DNA from: JAWWOL01 sp963797535
GTDB lineage: Bacteria > Actinomycetota > Actinomycetes > JAWWOL01
Direction: 5' to 3'
NCBI GenBank assembly: GCA_963797535.1
Contig: CAWCPQ010000005.1
Location: forward strand, 124,001-188,000
DNA length: 64,000 nt
In this document: positions 35,555-44,495 of the stretch, piece after piece
How positions within the stretch are numbered: the stretch's first letter is position 1
Layout: each line of letters starts with the position of its first letter
The notes under the pieces: model-generated
What the model saw: the letters and a program-made list of their open reading frames with translations, nothing else
What the model was told of the DNA's origin: nothing
Databases searched by the model: none
Program-made: the position numbers and the translations under genes

Positions 35555-38062
35555 ATGACCTCTGCCCTGCTCGACCGGCTGCCGCCCGGCGGTGACCCCG
35601 ACGCCGTGTACGAGGCCTTCGCGGACTGGGCGGAGAACCGTGGCCTCAGCCTCTACCCGGCGCAGACCGAAGCGCTGATCGAGCTCGTCTCCGGGTCCAA
35701 CGTGATCCTCAGCACGCCCACCGGGTCAGGCAAGAGTCTCGTCGCGATCGGCGCACATTTCGCCGCGCTCGCGGAGGGGCGGCGCTCCTTCTACACGGCG
35801 CCGATCAAGGCGCTCGTCTCCGAGAAGTTCTTTGCGCTGGTCGACATCTTCGGTGCTGACCGGGTCGGCATGATGACCGGCGACGCGACGGTCAACGGCG
35901 ATGCACCGATCATCTGCTGCACCGCCGAGATCCTGGCCAACCTTGCGCTGCGAGACGGCAGGGACGCTGACGTCGGCCAAGTGGTCATGGACGAGTTCCA
36001 CTTCTATGCCGACCCCGACCGCGGCTGGGCCTGGCAGGTGCCGCTGCTCGAGCTGCCGAACGCGCAGTTCCTGCTGATGTCCGCGACCCTCGGCGATGTC
36101 ACGCGGTTCGTCGACGACCTCACCCGCCGCACCGGCCGCACGACCGCCATCGTCAGCTCTGCCGAACGTCCCGTACCCCTGCACTACTACTACGTCTCCA
36201 CCCCGCTGCACGAGACGATCGAGGACCTGCTGCAGACCAAGCAGTCCCCTGTCTACATCGTCCATTTCACGCAGGAGTCGGCGGTCGAACGGGCCCAAGC
36301 GCTCATGAGCACCAACATGTGCACCCGCGAGGAGAAGGACCAGATTGCCGATCTGATAGGCGGTTTTCGGTTCACCGCCGGCTTTGGCAAGACCTTGTCG
36401 CGACTCGTCAGGCACGGCATCGGCGTCCACCACGCGGGCATGCTGCCGAAGTATCGCCGCCTCGTCGAGCTGCTCGCCCAGGCCGGGCTGCTCAAGGTCA
36501 TCTGCGGTACGGACACGTTGGGCGTCGGCATCAACGTTCCCATCCGTACCGTCCTGTTCACCGGACTGAGCAAGTACGACGGCATCAAGACTCGTCAGCT
36601 CAAGGCCCGCGAGTTTCACCAGATCGCTGGCAGGGCAGGGCGAGCCGGCTTCGACACCGCCGGCACCGTCATCGTCCAAGCACCGGAGCACGACGTAGAG
36701 AACGAGCGGCGGCTGGCCAAGGCGGGCGATGACGCCAAGAAGCGCAGCCGGGTCGTCCGCAAGAAGGCGCCGGACGGATTCGTCTCCTGGGGCAAGCCCA
36801 GCTTTGAGAAGTTGGTCGCCGCCGAACCGGAACCGCTCACGTCGAGCTTTCACGTCAGCCACTCGATGGTCCTCAACGTCATCGGCCGCCCCGGCAACGC
36901 CTTCGAGGCGATGCGGCACCTGCTCACCGACAACCACGAGCCGCCGGCCAATCAGCGCAAGCTCATCTCACAGGCGATCGCGATCTATCGGGCGCTGCTC
37001 GCGGCCGGCGTGGTGGAGCGGCTCGAAGAGCCCGACGCCGAGGGTCGCATCGTCCGGCTCACTGTCGACCTGCAGGACAACTTCGCTCTCAACCAACCGC
37101 TGAGTCCCCTTGCCCTGGCGGCGATCGAGCTTCTCGACCGCGAGCAGCCGACCTACGCCCTCGACGTCGTCTCGGTCATCGAGGCCACTCTCGACAACCC
37201 GCGCCAGGTGCTCTACGCCCAGCAGAACAAGGCCCGTGGCGAGGCCGTGGCACAGATGAAGGCCGACGGTCTCGAGTACGAGGAACGGATGGAGCGGCTC
37301 GAGTCGGTCACCTATCCCAAGCCGCTCGAGGAGCTGCTGACCGCGGCGTACGAGATCTACCGACGAGGACATCCCTGGGTCGACGACTACGAAATCGCGC
37401 CCAAGTCCGTCGTACGGGACATGTCGGAGCAGGCGATGAACTTCGTCGACTTCGTCGGCTACTACGGCATTGCACGCTCCGAGGGCATCGTCCTGCGCTA
37501 CCTGGCCAACGCGTTCCGCGCACTGCGCCAGACCGTGCCCGACGAGGCCAAGACCGACGAGTTGCACGACCTCATCGAGTGGCTCGGCGAACTCGTACGT
37601 CAGACCGACTCGAGCCTGCTCGACGAGTGGGAGGAGCTGCGCAACCCGACCGAAGTGCCTACCGCGCAGGCGATTGACAACGCGCCGCCGCCGGTGACCA
37701 AGAACGTCAGGGCTTTCCGGGTGCTGGTGCGCAACGCGATGTTCCGCCGAGTCGAGCTGGCCTCCCTGCGTCGGTTCGCCGACCTGGGCGACCTCGAACC
37801 GGACAGCGTGTGGAGCGCCGGGGCCTGGAGCGAGGCGCTGGCCCCGTACTTCGAGGAGCACCGGATGCTGCAGACCGGCGCCGACGCCCGCGGGCCGGGG
37901 ATGCTGATGATCGAGCAGGAACCGAAGCGCTGGCTGGTCAGGCAGATCTTCGACGATCCGGCCGGTGACCACGACTGGGGGATCAGCGCCGAGGTCGATC
38001 TCGAGGCGTCGGACGAAGCCGGGCTCGCGGTCGTACGCGTCAGCGCTGTCGACCGCTTCTAG
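35555..38062 (+). CDS. DEAD/DEAH box helicase with DUF3516 C-terminus
   Basis: An 835-residue Ski2-like superfamily 2 helicase. Motif I is STPTGSGKSLVA (near residue 53), Ia TAPIKALVSEK, II VVMDEFHFYAD, III LLMSATLGD, V ICGTDTLGVGINVPIRTVLF and VI HQIAGRAGRAGFDTAG. The last 400 residues are helical with no nuclease motif and correspond to DUF3516, found with this helicase in actinobacteria. It likely remodels RNA or RNA-protein complexes. The ATG at 35555 was chosen because homology starts there; the open frame continues upstream. Confidence 0.92.
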   Translation: MTSALLDRLPPGGDPDAVYEAFADWAENRGLSLYPAQTEALIELVSGSNVILSTPTGSGKSLVAIGAHFAALAEGRRSFYTAPIKALVSEKFFALVDIFGADRVGMMTGDATVNGDAPIICCTAEILANLALRDGRDADVGQVVMDEFHFYADPDRGWAWQVPLLELPNAQFLLMSATLGDVTRFVDDLTRRTGRTTAIVSSAERPVPLHYYYVSTPLHETIEDLLQTKQSPVYIVHFTQESAVERAQALMSTNMCTREEKDQIADLIGGFRFTAGFGKTLSRLVRHGIGVHHAGMLPKYRRLVELLAQAGLLKVICGTDTLGVGINVPIRTVLFTGLSKYDGIKTRQLKAREFHQIAGRAGRAGFDTAGTVIVQAPEHDVENERRLAKAGDDAKKRSRVVRKKAPDGFVSWGKPSFEKLVAAEPEPLTSSFHVSHSMVLNVIGRPGNAFEAMRHLLTDNHEPPANQRKLISQAIAIYRALLAAGVVERLEEPDAEGRIVRLTVDLQDNFALNQPLSPLALAAIELLDREQPTYALDVVSVIEATLDNPRQVLYAQQNKARGEAVAQMKADGLEYEERMERLESVTYPKPLEELLTAAYEIYRRGHPWVDDYEIAPKSVVRDMSEQAMNFVDFVGYYGIARSEGIVLRYLANAFRALRQTVPDEAKTDELHDLIEWLGELVRQTDSSLLDEWEELRNPTEVPTAQAIDNAPPPVTKNVRAFRVLVRNAMFRRVELASLRRFADLGDLEPDSVWSAGAWSEALAPYFEEHRMLQTGADARGPGMLMIEQEPKRWLVRQIFDDPAGDHDWGISAEVDLEASDEAGLAVVRVSAVDRF

Positions 38063-38271
38063 TGCCGGAGACGGCCCCACTCACGGGCAAAACGTAACAA
38101 TTGCACGGAAATCTCCCAGGCCGAGCGACGGTCAACCGCCGCCTTGCTAGGCCAATCGGGTACAACTTGCCCCGCTCTGCGAGATGGAACTCGACTGTCA
38201 CCCCGTTGCCATGCACCGCCGACTATCGTTGGTGGGAGCAAGCGCGCGCCGCCACAAGGGGGACAAAGCTC

Positions 38272-41200
38272 GTGCCGCCGACCGTCACTCACCGCCAACG
38301 CGGCAGGGCAACCCCTGCCGGAAGGCTGGCGGCGGTCGCAGTCGTCGCCACTGTAGTCACCTCCTCACTGGCAGTGTTGGCCGTCTCGCTGACCACGGCC
38401 ACTGCGGCAGGTTCGACCACCCCGGCGCCCTACAGCGGACCGCTGGCGACTGTGCACCCGATCACGGCGACGGCCGTCGCCGACACTGCCCACGGCATTG
38501 GCCTCGCCCGTCAACCGTTGACCAACAAGGCGATCCGCACCCTCCACCTCGCCGGCAACACCGGCCTCCCCGTCGGGACCACCTCCGTCACCCTGTCCGC
38601 GCTCGTCACCAAGGCGACCGGCACCGGGCAGGTGCGCATCGGCTCCAGCAAGTACACGGCCGCCGCGGCCGTTGCGGCCGTCAAGGGGGTGCAGTCGGTG
38701 GCGTCCTTCACCTCGCTGCTCGGTCCGCACGGGACGCTGTACATGACCTACGCTGGCACCGGCAGCGTCGACCTCCGCCTTGTCGTCGCGGCCTACACCA
38801 GCCATGACCTCACCGGCTCGAGCTATCACCCGATCAAGCCCACCCGCGTCGCCGACACGCGAACCGGGCGCGGCCTCCCGCAACGGCTCCTGCAGGCTCA
38901 CGCGTCCGCGCAGCTTCGGATTGCCGGTACCGCAGGCATTCCGAGCACCGCCGACGCCGTCGTGGTCACGGTGAGCACCAGCTCCTCGACGGGCTACGGC
39001 GGTGTCACGGTGGGCGTCGACCTGCACCGCGCCTCGCCGGTAGCCACGTTTACCAAGGGCGCGGCGGTGACCGGCACCGTCCTGACCGCGCTGACCTCGA
39101 ACGGCTCGCTGAATCTGACCAACAGCTCCAACGGCAGGCTCGGTGTGACGGCCGACGTCCTCGGCTACTTCACCCACGACACCAAGGGTTTGCTGTTCGA
39201 GGCGTTCTACCCGCGCCGGGTCGTCGACACGAGCACGGGGCTGAACACCCCCAGACGGGCCCTCGGCGCGGCAGGGCTGACCGTGCCATTGCGCACCGAG
39301 GCCAAGCTGCCGGCAGCCGCTGCCGCCGTCGCCCTCAACGTCCTGACGCCAGCGCCGAGCTCGGCGGCGATCTCCGCCGGCCCCACCGCCGCGGCGATGT
39401 CGACGGTGCTGCTAACCACAGCCGGACGGGCCGCCGAGACGACCACGATGACCCCCCTCACCGTCGGGGGCTCGCTCGTTGTCCGAGCCACGGGCCACGC
39501 GGTGCAGACGCGGCTGTCGGTGCTGGGCTACTACGCGCCGTTGCCGACGAAGCCCAGCCAGCCCCCCACGACGACCGCTCCCCCCACGACGACCACCGCT
39601 CCCCCCACGACGACCGCACCACCGACGACGACCCCACCAGTGGTTCACCCGCACGTCAGCTCGGTCGACCCGGCCAACAACGCCACTGGTGTCGACCCGG
39701 CAACCACCAGCGTCGTCACCGACTTGGTGCTGCCCAACGGCGGGGTCAAGACCGCCTCACTCAACGCCAGCACGGTCACGCTGGTGGACACGTCGAACAA
39801 TGCTCAGGTGCAGGCGCACTACGGCACCAGTGGCGGCGCCGACACCATCAACGTCTCGCCGATCGGGCCGCTGACCGCGTTCCACACCTACCGGTTCACC
39901 GTCACCGCGGGCGTCACTGACGTCACCGGGGTCTCCTTCGTGCCGTTCACTTCGACCTTCACCACCGGCGCGGTGCAGACGCCCGACAACAACATCGCCT
40001 TCGACCACTACGACTCGGGCGCCTCCGGCCAGTCCTTCGCCAGCCTGACCAAGGGACCCGATGGCAAGTTCTACGCCTCGACCCTCGACGGCTGGATCTA
40101 CCGGTACGACATTCAGGCCGACGGCACTCTCGACAACCCGCAAGCCATCGGCACCGTACGTGAGCATGCAGTGTCCGCCGGACTGTACGGGGCTCCCGCG
40201 CGTACGATCATCGGCCTGGCGTTCGACCCGTCGTCGACCGCGAACAACCTCAAGCTGTGGATCACCGACGACTCCCCCTACGTCGGCCAGGCACCCAACG
40301 GTAGCGGGCAGATCCCCAACTTCAGCGACCACCTGGCCTACCTCTCCGGCCCTGACCTCGAGAACTACACCGACGTCCTGTCCGGCTTGCCACGGTCGGT
40401 CAAGGACCACGAGACGAACTCGATCGCGTTCGGTCCCGACGGCAAGCTCTACCTCTCCCAGGGCGCCAACAACGCCGAGGGTGACGCCGGTCCCGACACC
40501 ACTTGGGGCAGCCGACCGGACACGCTGCTCACCGCTGCCGTGCTCCGCCTTGATGCGAGCAAGCTGCCGGCGCAGCTGCCGCTGAACGTCCTCACGACCG
40601 ACGCCGGCGGCAGCTACAACCCGTACGCACCAGGCGTTCCACTCACCTTGTACGCGACCGGCTTGCGTAACGCCTACGACCTGGTCTGGCACTCCAACGG
40701 GCACCTCTACGCTCCGACCAATGGGTCGGCCGCATACGGCAGCGCGCCCGGTACGCCTGCTGGCACCAGCAAAGACCCGTTCCCGGCCAGCTGCGCCCAG
40801 CGGCCGCACGGCAGCTACGACGGTGCGCCCGTGCCCGAGGAGAAGTACAACCCCGTCGCCGAGACCGACTTCGTCTTCGACGTCAAGCAGGGCAAGTACT
40901 ACGGTCACCCCGACCCGGCCCGCTGCCAGTACGTGCTCGACGGCGGCAACCCGACCAACGGCGTCGACCCGTTCGAGGTGCTCGCCTATCCGAGCGGGAC
41001 CCTGCCGGACAGCAACTACGACCTGAGCGATGTCTACGACGCGGGGATGCACGCCTCTGCCGACGGGGCCATCGAGTACGTCGGCTCGTCGTTCAACAAC
41101 GCGCTCAACGGCCGGCTGCTGGTCGTGCGCTACAGCGACGGCCAGGACATCGAAACCTTCGACGTTGCGGACAACGGGGCGCTGAGCGACCGTACCGTCG

Positions 41201-42267
41201 GCATCAAGGGCTTCACCGGGTTTCAGTCACCGCTGGACGTCACCGAGGACCGCGCGACCGGCAACCTCTACGTGAGTGAGCTCGGCACAGGCGACATCCA
41301 GCTGCTGCGACCGCGCGGGGCCAACCCGGCGGCTATTCTCACCGTCGCCAACAACAACGTCCTGCCGGGCAACGACCGCATGATCTTCAGTCGCATCGGA
41401 GCACCAGTCTCGGGCCAGGCCACTCGCGACACCGGGACGCTGACGCTCAGCGCAACCGGCGGCGCACCGGTCATCGTCGGCTCGGCCAAGGTGAGCAGCA
41501 GCAGCCCGTTCCAGATCGACAGCCCATCCAGCTTCCCGGTAACGATCGCAGCCGGCAGCCATCTCAGCCTGGTGGTCCGTTTCACGGCGACGAGTGGCCG
41601 GCTGAGCACCGGGACGCTGACGATTCAGACCAACGCCTCGACCCAGCCGACTCGTACGATCGCCCTCGCCGGATTCTTCCAAAGTGCCTCCCAGACCGGC
41701 GAACCCACCGCCCACGACCTTGCAGCCATGATGGGCTGGACCACCAACGTGCCCGCGTCGCTCGACGAGTCCGGGCGGGTGCACGCCGATGGCGACGAGG
41801 TGCTCGCAACGTCCTTCCGCCGGGTCGACCCGACCCAGCCGGTGTTCGTGCGCCAGATCGCCGAGTTCAGCACTTACCCGAGCTCGTCGACGTTCTCGTT
41901 CTACGACCCGGCCACCCCGGCGAGCGCCACCGCCGTCGAAACCAGCAACAGCGCCTGGGCTCAGTCCGTGCTGCCGGCCAGTGCGGCGACCGGCCCACCC
42001 ACGACCGGGTCCTTCCTCCCGGTCAACGACCGGTTCGGGCTGAAGGTCGACACCGAGTACAGCAACGACGCCCTGAACTCGACGACCCATGACGTGACCG
42101 AGGGCTGCACCGGTACGTGCGGGCACCATCTGCGCCTGTTCCCGGTCAAGGACAGGAACGGCAACCTGGTCGTCGGCAGCTACCTCGTCGTCGTCGACCT
42201 TTCCGGGTCCAGCGAGAACTACGACTACAACGACGCGGCATATCTCGTGAGCAACCTGCAGCCGTAG
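38272..42267 (+). CDS. Large secreted mosaic protein with sugar-dehydrogenase-like propeller
   Basis: The 1331-residue product starts at GTG 38272 behind AAGGGGG. Order: export signal (LAAVAVVATVVTSSLAVLAV); two beta domains carrying HPITATAVADTAHGIG and HPIKPTRVADTRTGRG, a module found in actinobacterial surface proteins; a PTTTAPPTTTT-type linker (near residue 435); a Big_5-like Ig domain (SSVDPANNATGVDPATTSVV); a six-bladed propeller of the glucose/sorbosone dehydrogenase type (IGLAFDPSSTANNLKLWITD, NSIAFGPDGKLYLSQGANNA, YATGLRNAYDLVWHSNGHLY); a choice-of-anchor/ASPM-like domain; and a C-terminal domain ending in an acidic DYNDAAYLVSNL. It has no LPXTG motif. The substrate is unknown. Confidence 0.82.
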   Translation: MPPTVTHRQRGRATPAGRLAAVAVVATVVTSSLAVLAVSLTTATAAGSTTPAPYSGPLATVHPITATAVADTAHGIGLARQPLTNKAIRTLHLAGNTGLPVGTTSVTLSALVTKATGTGQVRIGSSKYTAAAAVAAVKGVQSVASFTSLLGPHGTLYMTYAGTGSVDLRLVVAAYTSHDLTGSSYHPIKPTRVADTRTGRGLPQRLLQAHASAQLRIAGTAGIPSTADAVVVTVSTSSSTGYGGVTVGVDLHRASPVATFTKGAAVTGTVLTALTSNGSLNLTNSSNGRLGVTADVLGYFTHDTKGLLFEAFYPRRVVDTSTGLNTPRRALGAAGLTVPLRTEAKLPAAAAAVALNVLTPAPSSAAISAGPTAAAMSTVLLTTAGRAAETTTMTPLTVGGSLVVRATGHAVQTRLSVLGYYAPLPTKPSQPPTTTAPPTTTTAPPTTTAPPTTTPPVVHPHVSSVDPANNATGVDPATTSVVTDLVLPNGGVKTASLNASTVTLVDTSNNAQVQAHYGTSGGADTINVSPIGPLTAFHTYRFTVTAGVTDVTGVSFVPFTSTFTTGAVQTPDNNIAFDHYDSGASGQSFASLTKGPDGKFYASTLDGWIYRYDIQADGTLDNPQAIGTVREHAVSAGLYGAPARTIIGLAFDPSSTANNLKLWITDDSPYVGQAPNGSGQIPNFSDHLAYLSGPDLENYTDVLSGLPRSVKDHETNSIAFGPDGKLYLSQGANNAEGDAGPDTTWGSRPDTLLTAAVLRLDASKLPAQLPLNVLTTDAGGSYNPYAPGVPLTLYATGLRNAYDLVWHSNGHLYAPTNGSAAYGSAPGTPAGTSKDPFPASCAQRPHGSYDGAPVPEEKYNPVAETDFVFDVKQGKYYGHPDPARCQYVLDGGNPTNGVDPFEVLAYPSGTLPDSNYDLSDVYDAGMHASADGAIEYVGSSFNNALNGRLLVVRYSDGQDIETFDVADNGALSDRTVGIKGFTGFQSPLDVTEDRATGNLYVSELGTGDIQLLRPRGANPAAILTVANNNVLPGNDRMIFSRIGAPVSGQATRDTGTLTLSATGGAPVIVGSAKVSSSSPFQIDSPSSFPVTIAAGSHLSLVVRFTATSGRLSTGTLTIQTNASTQPTRTIALAGFFQSASQTGEPTAHDLAAMMGWTTNVPASLDESGRVHADGDEVLATSFRRVDPTQPVFVRQIAEFSTYPSSSTFSFYDPATPASATAVETSNSAWAQSVLPASAATGPPTTGSFLPVNDRFGLKVDTEYSNDALNSTTHDVTEGCTGTCGHHLRLFPVKDRNGNLVVGSYLVVVDLSGSSENYDYNDAAYLVSNLQP

Positions 42268-42361
42268 CGCGCGGACAACCGATCGACTCGGATCGGCGTC
42301 GTACTGGCGAGACTCGGGTATACCGGGCTCACCCGCCGAAGCACCACCGTGGGAGCCGTTG

Positions 42362-43099
42362 ATGAACCGCAGCGCCATCGCCATCCTCGCCATCGGCTCG
42401 ACCGTTGCCCTCGCCGGGTGCACGTCGCACAGCTCCGCAGGGCTGACGCCGGTCACCTCGTCCGCGACGACCGGTGCCAGCACCTCGGCCGCCGCCACCG
42501 GCTCCGCCTCCCTCACGTCCGCCGCACCGACGTCCGCTGCATCGACGTCCGCTGCGCCCGCGACAGGTCCGGCTACAAGTCCTTCCTCGGGGCCGTCCTC
42601 GAGCAAGCCGACCATGACGACCGCGACGACAACGAAGGCCGTCTCGCCCGTACCGCCACCGGCCGATACCCGCTGCCACAACAGCAATCTCCGGGTGGGC
42701 TTGGGACCGAGCAGCCGCGGGGCCGGCCAGATCTACACCTTCATCGTGTTCACCAACACCGGCCCGAAGCCGTGCACCTTGGCCGGCCACCCGGGAGTCT
42801 CCTACGTCGCCGGCGCCGACGGCCACCAGGTTGGCAAGTCCGCCGCGCGCGCCAGTGGCACCATTCACACGGTCACGCTGGCCTCGGGCGAAACGGCCTC
42901 GGCCCTGCTGCACGAGACCAACTACCAGAACTTCGAGCCCGCCGCCTGCAAGCCGGTCGAGGTCCGCGGCTTGCGGGTCTACCCGCCCGGCAGCAAAGCG
43001 TCGTTCTTCGTCGCCAAGCCGGGAAAGCAGTGCTCTGGTACGTCGCTGCCGGACCCCGCCCTCTCGGTCGGCGTGGTACGGCCCGGCCCGGGTAAGTGA
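42362..43099 (+). CDS. DUF4232 lipoprotein
   Basis: The 245-residue lipoprotein has a lipobox VALAGC (Cys near 20), an 80-residue Ser/Thr/Ala/Pro linker, and a DUF4232 domain with Cys residues in DTRCHNSNL, PKPCTLAGHPGVSYV, PAACKPVEV and KQCSGT. The four Cys probably form two disulfides outside the cell. Function of DUF4232 is unknown. The ATG at 42362 is preferred over an adjacent TTG. Confidence 0.85.
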   Translation: MNRSAIAILAIGSTVALAGCTSHSSAGLTPVTSSATTGASTSAAATGSASLTSAAPTSAASTSAAPATGPATSPSSGPSSSKPTMTTATTTKAVSPVPPPADTRCHNSNLRVGLGPSSRGAGQIYTFIVFTNTGPKPCTLAGHPGVSYVAGADGHQVGKSAARASGTIHTVTLASGETASALLHETNYQNFEPAACKPVEVRGLRVYPPGSKASFFVAKPGKQCSGTSLPDPALSVGVVRPGPGK

Positions 43100-43132
43100 A
43101 GGATTCCGCCCGCTGAGCGGGACGGATCCTTC
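43098..43132 (+). terminator. Hairpin terminator of the DUF4232 gene
   Basis: GAAGGAT and ATCCTTC end a 35-nt near-perfect hairpin that begins in the stop codon. The inner part CCCGCT/AGCGGG also pairs, closing on a short loop. Confidence 0.75.
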
Positions 43133-43186
43133 AGTGCCTGCCCCGCCGGGTTTCCTGGCTGACGGACGCGGTGGCTGGTGACGGGT

Positions 43187-43215
43187 TTGTCCGCCACTAT
43201 TGGTTACTCTAAGTA
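43187..43215 (+). promoter_or_regulatory. arr: Candidate sigma-70-type promoter of arr
   Basis: TTGTCC (43187-43192) and TAAGTA (43210-43215) are separated by 17 nt in an unusually AT-rich patch. The predicted transcription start is near 43222, leaving a leader of about 110 nt before arr. Confidence 0.5.
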
Positions 43216-43260
43216 ATCATGCGTAGCGACTTCTACGAGGAGCAGCTGAGACAGGCCGTC

Positions 43261-43288
43261 GGGTGTCCCACCGAGAGGTGGGGCACCC
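43261..43288 (+). promoter_or_regulatory. arr: Leader hairpin upstream of arr
   Basis: GGGTGTCCCACC and GGTGGGGCACCC form a 12-bp stem with one G-U pair and a GAGA tetraloop, 45 nt before the arr start codon. It may be an attenuator or mRNA-stability element. It is not the known rifamycin-associated element, whose sequence differs. Confidence 0.5.
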
Positions 43289-43333
43289 AACTGCCGTGCG
43301 GTGCCGCCTCGGATCCCGTAGCAGAATCCGACC

Positions 43334-43795
43334 ATGGACGAGAACACCGGCGGGCACGTCCCCGTGACGTACGACAGCTGCCAGCAGATCGCGGGACCCT
43401 TCTACCACGGGACGAAGTCCCACCTCGAGGTCGGCGATGACCTCGTGCCCGGCTACGGCTCCAACTTCCAGGACGGCCGGGTGTCCAACAACATCTACTT
43501 CACCGCGGTCGTGGAAACGGCCGCCTGGGGTGCGGAGCTCTCGACGGCGCTGGCCGGAAACGGGGAGCGTGGCCGCATCTACGTGGTCGAGCCCTTGGGT
43601 CCGTTCGAGGACGACCCCAACGTGACCAACAAGAAGTTCCCCGGCAACCCCACCGAGTCCTACCGCACTCGTCACGCCCTGCGCGTCGTCGGCGAGGTGG
43701 ACAGCTGGACTGGGCACGACCCCGAGGTGGTGCAGGGCATGCTCGATCGCCTGGCACTGTTGCGGGAGCAGGGGCTGGACCTGATCGAGGACTAG
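43334..43795 (+). CDS. arr: Rifampin ADP-ribosyltransferase Arr
   Basis: The 153-residue protein matches Arr over its length. The NAD-binding His is in GPFYHGTKSHLEVGD (near 25), then GYGSNFQDGRVSNNIYFTA and WGAELSTALAG. The catalytic acidic region is in VVEPLGPFEDDPNVTNKKFP, and the tail is RHALRVVGEVDSWTGHDPE. Arr inactivates rifamycins by ADP-ribosylating the C23 hydroxyl, using NAD. Chromosomal arr is common in environmental actinobacteria. The stop overlaps that of the converging phosphodiesterase gene. Confidence 0.95.
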   Translation: MDENTGGHVPVTYDSCQQIAGPFYHGTKSHLEVGDDLVPGYGSNFQDGRVSNNIYFTAVVETAAWGAELSTALAGNGERGRIYVVEPLGPFEDDPNVTNKKFPGNPTESYRTRHALRVVGEVDSWTGHDPEVVQGMLDRLALLREQGLDLIED

Positions 43796-44460
43796 AGCGT
43801 TTCGGAGGTCGCCTGCCGAGCGGCGACCCAACGCAGTACGTCCGGGTTGTCGGTGGTCACGCCCTCGACGCCGAGATCGGCGAGCCGCGAAGCTCGGTCC
43901 ACCGTGTTGACGGTCCAGGCCACGAGCACGGGGCTGCGCTCGAGGAGGCGACCAACGTTTGCGCTGGTCACCAGCCCGTGCTCGATGGACAGCCCCTGAT
44001 GGACATCGGCGTCCCCGCGCAGGATCCGGTCCAGCTGGCGGTGGCTGCCGACCGTGCGCCAGGTGGTGAACCCGGCCGTGCGGTAACCCTCGAGGTCTTC
44101 CGCATCGTCGGTGCTGACGACGAACCGGGAATGGTCCGCAAGCTGAGCGGACAGCCGCTCACGCAGCAGTCGCCTGCGGCCGGACCGGGTTTCCTTGGGG
44201 TCCAGCAACACTCTCGCCTGCGCCGGGACGGCACGGAGGACGTCAGCCAGCAGCGGATCCGGGTTCGGCGTGTGGTGGACTCGCAGTCGGTTGCCATCCC
44301 GTTCCAGCCACCCGCGTAAGCCGAGGACAGGCTGCCAGTGGGAGACCACGACGCCATCGGCGGACAGCTGCACGTCGATCTCGTAGCAGCGCGCCCCCGC
44401 CTCAGCGAGGGCCGCGCAAGCGTCCGCGCCGGCGGGCGTGCGGTGAGCGACCGGGAGCAT
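43792..44460 (-). CDS. Glycerophosphodiester phosphodiesterase
   Basis: A compact 222-residue GDPD-family TIM barrel. The family motifs are LPVAHRTPAGADAC (HR active-site pair), CYEIDVQLSADGVVVSHWQP (metal-binding Glu/Asp; the usual HD is HW here), and VNTVDRASRLADLGVEGVTT, DNPDVL at the end. It would cleave glycerophosphodiesters to glycerol-3-phosphate and an alcohol. There is no signal peptide. An in-frame ATG nine codons upstream is an alternative start. Confidence 0.82.
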   Translation of the reverse strand: MLPVAHRTPAGADACAALAEAGARCYEIDVQLSADGVVVSHWQPVLGLRGWLERDGNRLRVHHTPNPDPLLADVLRAVPAQARVLLDPKETRSGRRRLLRERLSAQLADHSRFVVSTDDAEDLEGYRTAGFTTWRTVGSHRQLDRILRGDADVHQGLSIEHGLVTSANVGRLLERSPVLVAWTVNTVDRASRLADLGVEGVTTDNPDVLRWVAARQATSETL

Positions 44461-44495
44461 CGGCCCAGCGTACGGGCCCGGAAGCATTCATCGAC

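Noticed and set aside
38063..38271. Riboswitch (c-di-AMP or c-di-GMP type) upstream of the large secreted protein
   Set aside because: Such riboswitches occur before exoprotein genes, but no conserved core could be recognised in this 209-bp leader.
43219..43440. Small ORF starting 115 nt before arr, considered as a regulatory upstream ORF
   Set aside because: The predicted transcription start lies at or after its ATG, and it runs into arr in another frame without family support.
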